From Leptospira sp. (lineage in GTDB: Bacteria > Spirochaetota > Leptospiria > Leptospirales > Leptospiraceae): 5,346 bases of DNA. A model generated the notes under the pieces. The model was not told the DNA's origin, ran no database searches, and was given only the letters and a program-made list of their open reading frames with translations. Below are positions 4,956-5,346 of this stretch, one piece after another. The stretch is from positions 1-5,346 of the forward strand of contig JAIOQL010000113.1 of assembly GCA_021413405.1 (NCBI GenBank), written 5' to 3'. Within the stretch, counting starts at the first letter, position 1; every line of letters begins with the position of its first letter. The position numbers and the translations under genes are program-made.

Positions 4956-5346
4956 ATGAAATTAAATTCAAAAATTCCAGATGGACCGATCGAAAAAAAA
5001 TGGGATAAACATAAATTTGAAATGAAACTTATCAATCCGGCGAACAAAAGAAAGTTCGACGTGATTGTAGTTGGTTCAGGACTCGCAGGAGGATCTGCTG
5101 CGGCCACCCTCGCCGAACTTGGATATAATGTAAAATGCTTTTGCTATCAGGATAGTCCCCGCCGGGCTCATAGCATCGCCGCACAAGGGGGAATCAATGC
5201 TGCAAAAAATTACCAGAACGATGGAGATAGTGTTTACCGTTTATTTTATGATACGGTAAAAGGCGGAGATTTTCGTGCCAGAGAGGGAAATGTTCACCGG
5301 CTCGCTCAAATAAGCACGCAGATCATTGATCAGTGTGTTGCGCAGG
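4956..5346 (+). CDS. sdhA: Succinate dehydrogenase/fumarate reductase flavoprotein subunit (partial, N-terminus)
   Basis: The first 130 residues of the FAD-binding catalytic subunit, which interconverts succinate and fumarate; the gene runs off the right edge. The Rossmann dinucleotide-binding motif VVGSGLAGGSAA is at 38-49. The segment RRAHSIAAQGGINAAKN (69-85) carries the histidine (H72) that binds FAD covalently in this family. YDTVKGGD (98-105) and IIDQCVAQ (123-130) are further conserved blocks. The roughly 33-residue lead-in before the Rossmann strand, containing IPDGPIEKKW (7-16) and NPANKRK (27-33), is typical of the menaquinone-type SdhA that pairs with b558-family SdhC in Bacteroidota and Leptospira. 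The start is set by AGGAGG nine nt upstream. sdhB is expected downstream but is not in the window. Direction of catalysis (succinate oxidation or fumarate reduction) cannot be decided from this fragment. Confidence 0.96.
   Translation, partial: MKLNSKIPDGPIEKKWDKHKFEMKLINPANKRKFDVIVVGSGLAGGSAAATLAELGYNVKCFCYQDSPRRAHSIAAQGGINAAKNYQNDGDSVYRLFYDTVKGGDFRAREGNVHRLAQISTQIIDQCVAQ

Overview
The window reads like chromosomal housekeeping and signalling DNA from an AT-rich Gram-negative bacterium. My best guess is a spirochaete of the Leptospira/Leptonema group. Three things point that way: a menaquinone-type succinate dehydrogenase operon (b558-family sdhC directly followed by sdhA), a receiver-PP2C signalling protein, and a mixture of strong Shine-Dalgarno sites (sdhC, sdhA) with genes that have none. 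The SdhA N-terminus also resembles Bacteroidota proteins, but the strong AGGAGG before sdhA argues against that phylum. The taxonomic call is inference.

Layout, left to right. On the minus strand, 711 down to the left edge is the N-terminal part of an MgtE-type Mg2+ transporter, with a plausible promoter of its own at 759-786. Upstream of it, on the same strand, lies an acyl-CoA dehydrogenase-like protein (1850-789) whose usual catalytic glutamate position appears to hold a histidine. A 63-nt AT-rich divergent spacer (1851-1913) separates it from a plus-strand response regulator with a PP2C/SpoIIE-type phosphatase output (1914-3065). A 446-nt stretch without a convincing gene follows; it contains a good minus-strand intrinsic terminator (3377-3401), a nest of small hairpins and a possibly decayed reading frame. 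A DUF309 protein (3955-3512, minus) ends into that terminator. A 299-nt divergent leader region (3956-4254) then precedes sdhC (4255-4953) and the start of sdhA (4956 to the right edge).

How the genes fit together: SdhC anchors the SdhAB catalytic part in the membrane and passes electrons to quinone through haem b. sdhC and sdhA are two nucleotides apart and clearly one operon; sdhB is expected beyond the window. The receiver-PP2C protein would convert a histidine-kinase signal into dephosphorylation of a target, classically an anti-sigma-factor antagonist, but no partner is encoded here. The acyl-CoA dehydrogenase-like gene is divergent from it and could share control, though nothing in the sequence proves this. 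I found no mobile element, CRISPR array, rRNA or tRNA. The most notable items are the apparently catalytically altered acyl-CoA dehydrogenase homologue and the structured 3' region of the DUF309 gene. I do not see a clear previously undescribed system.
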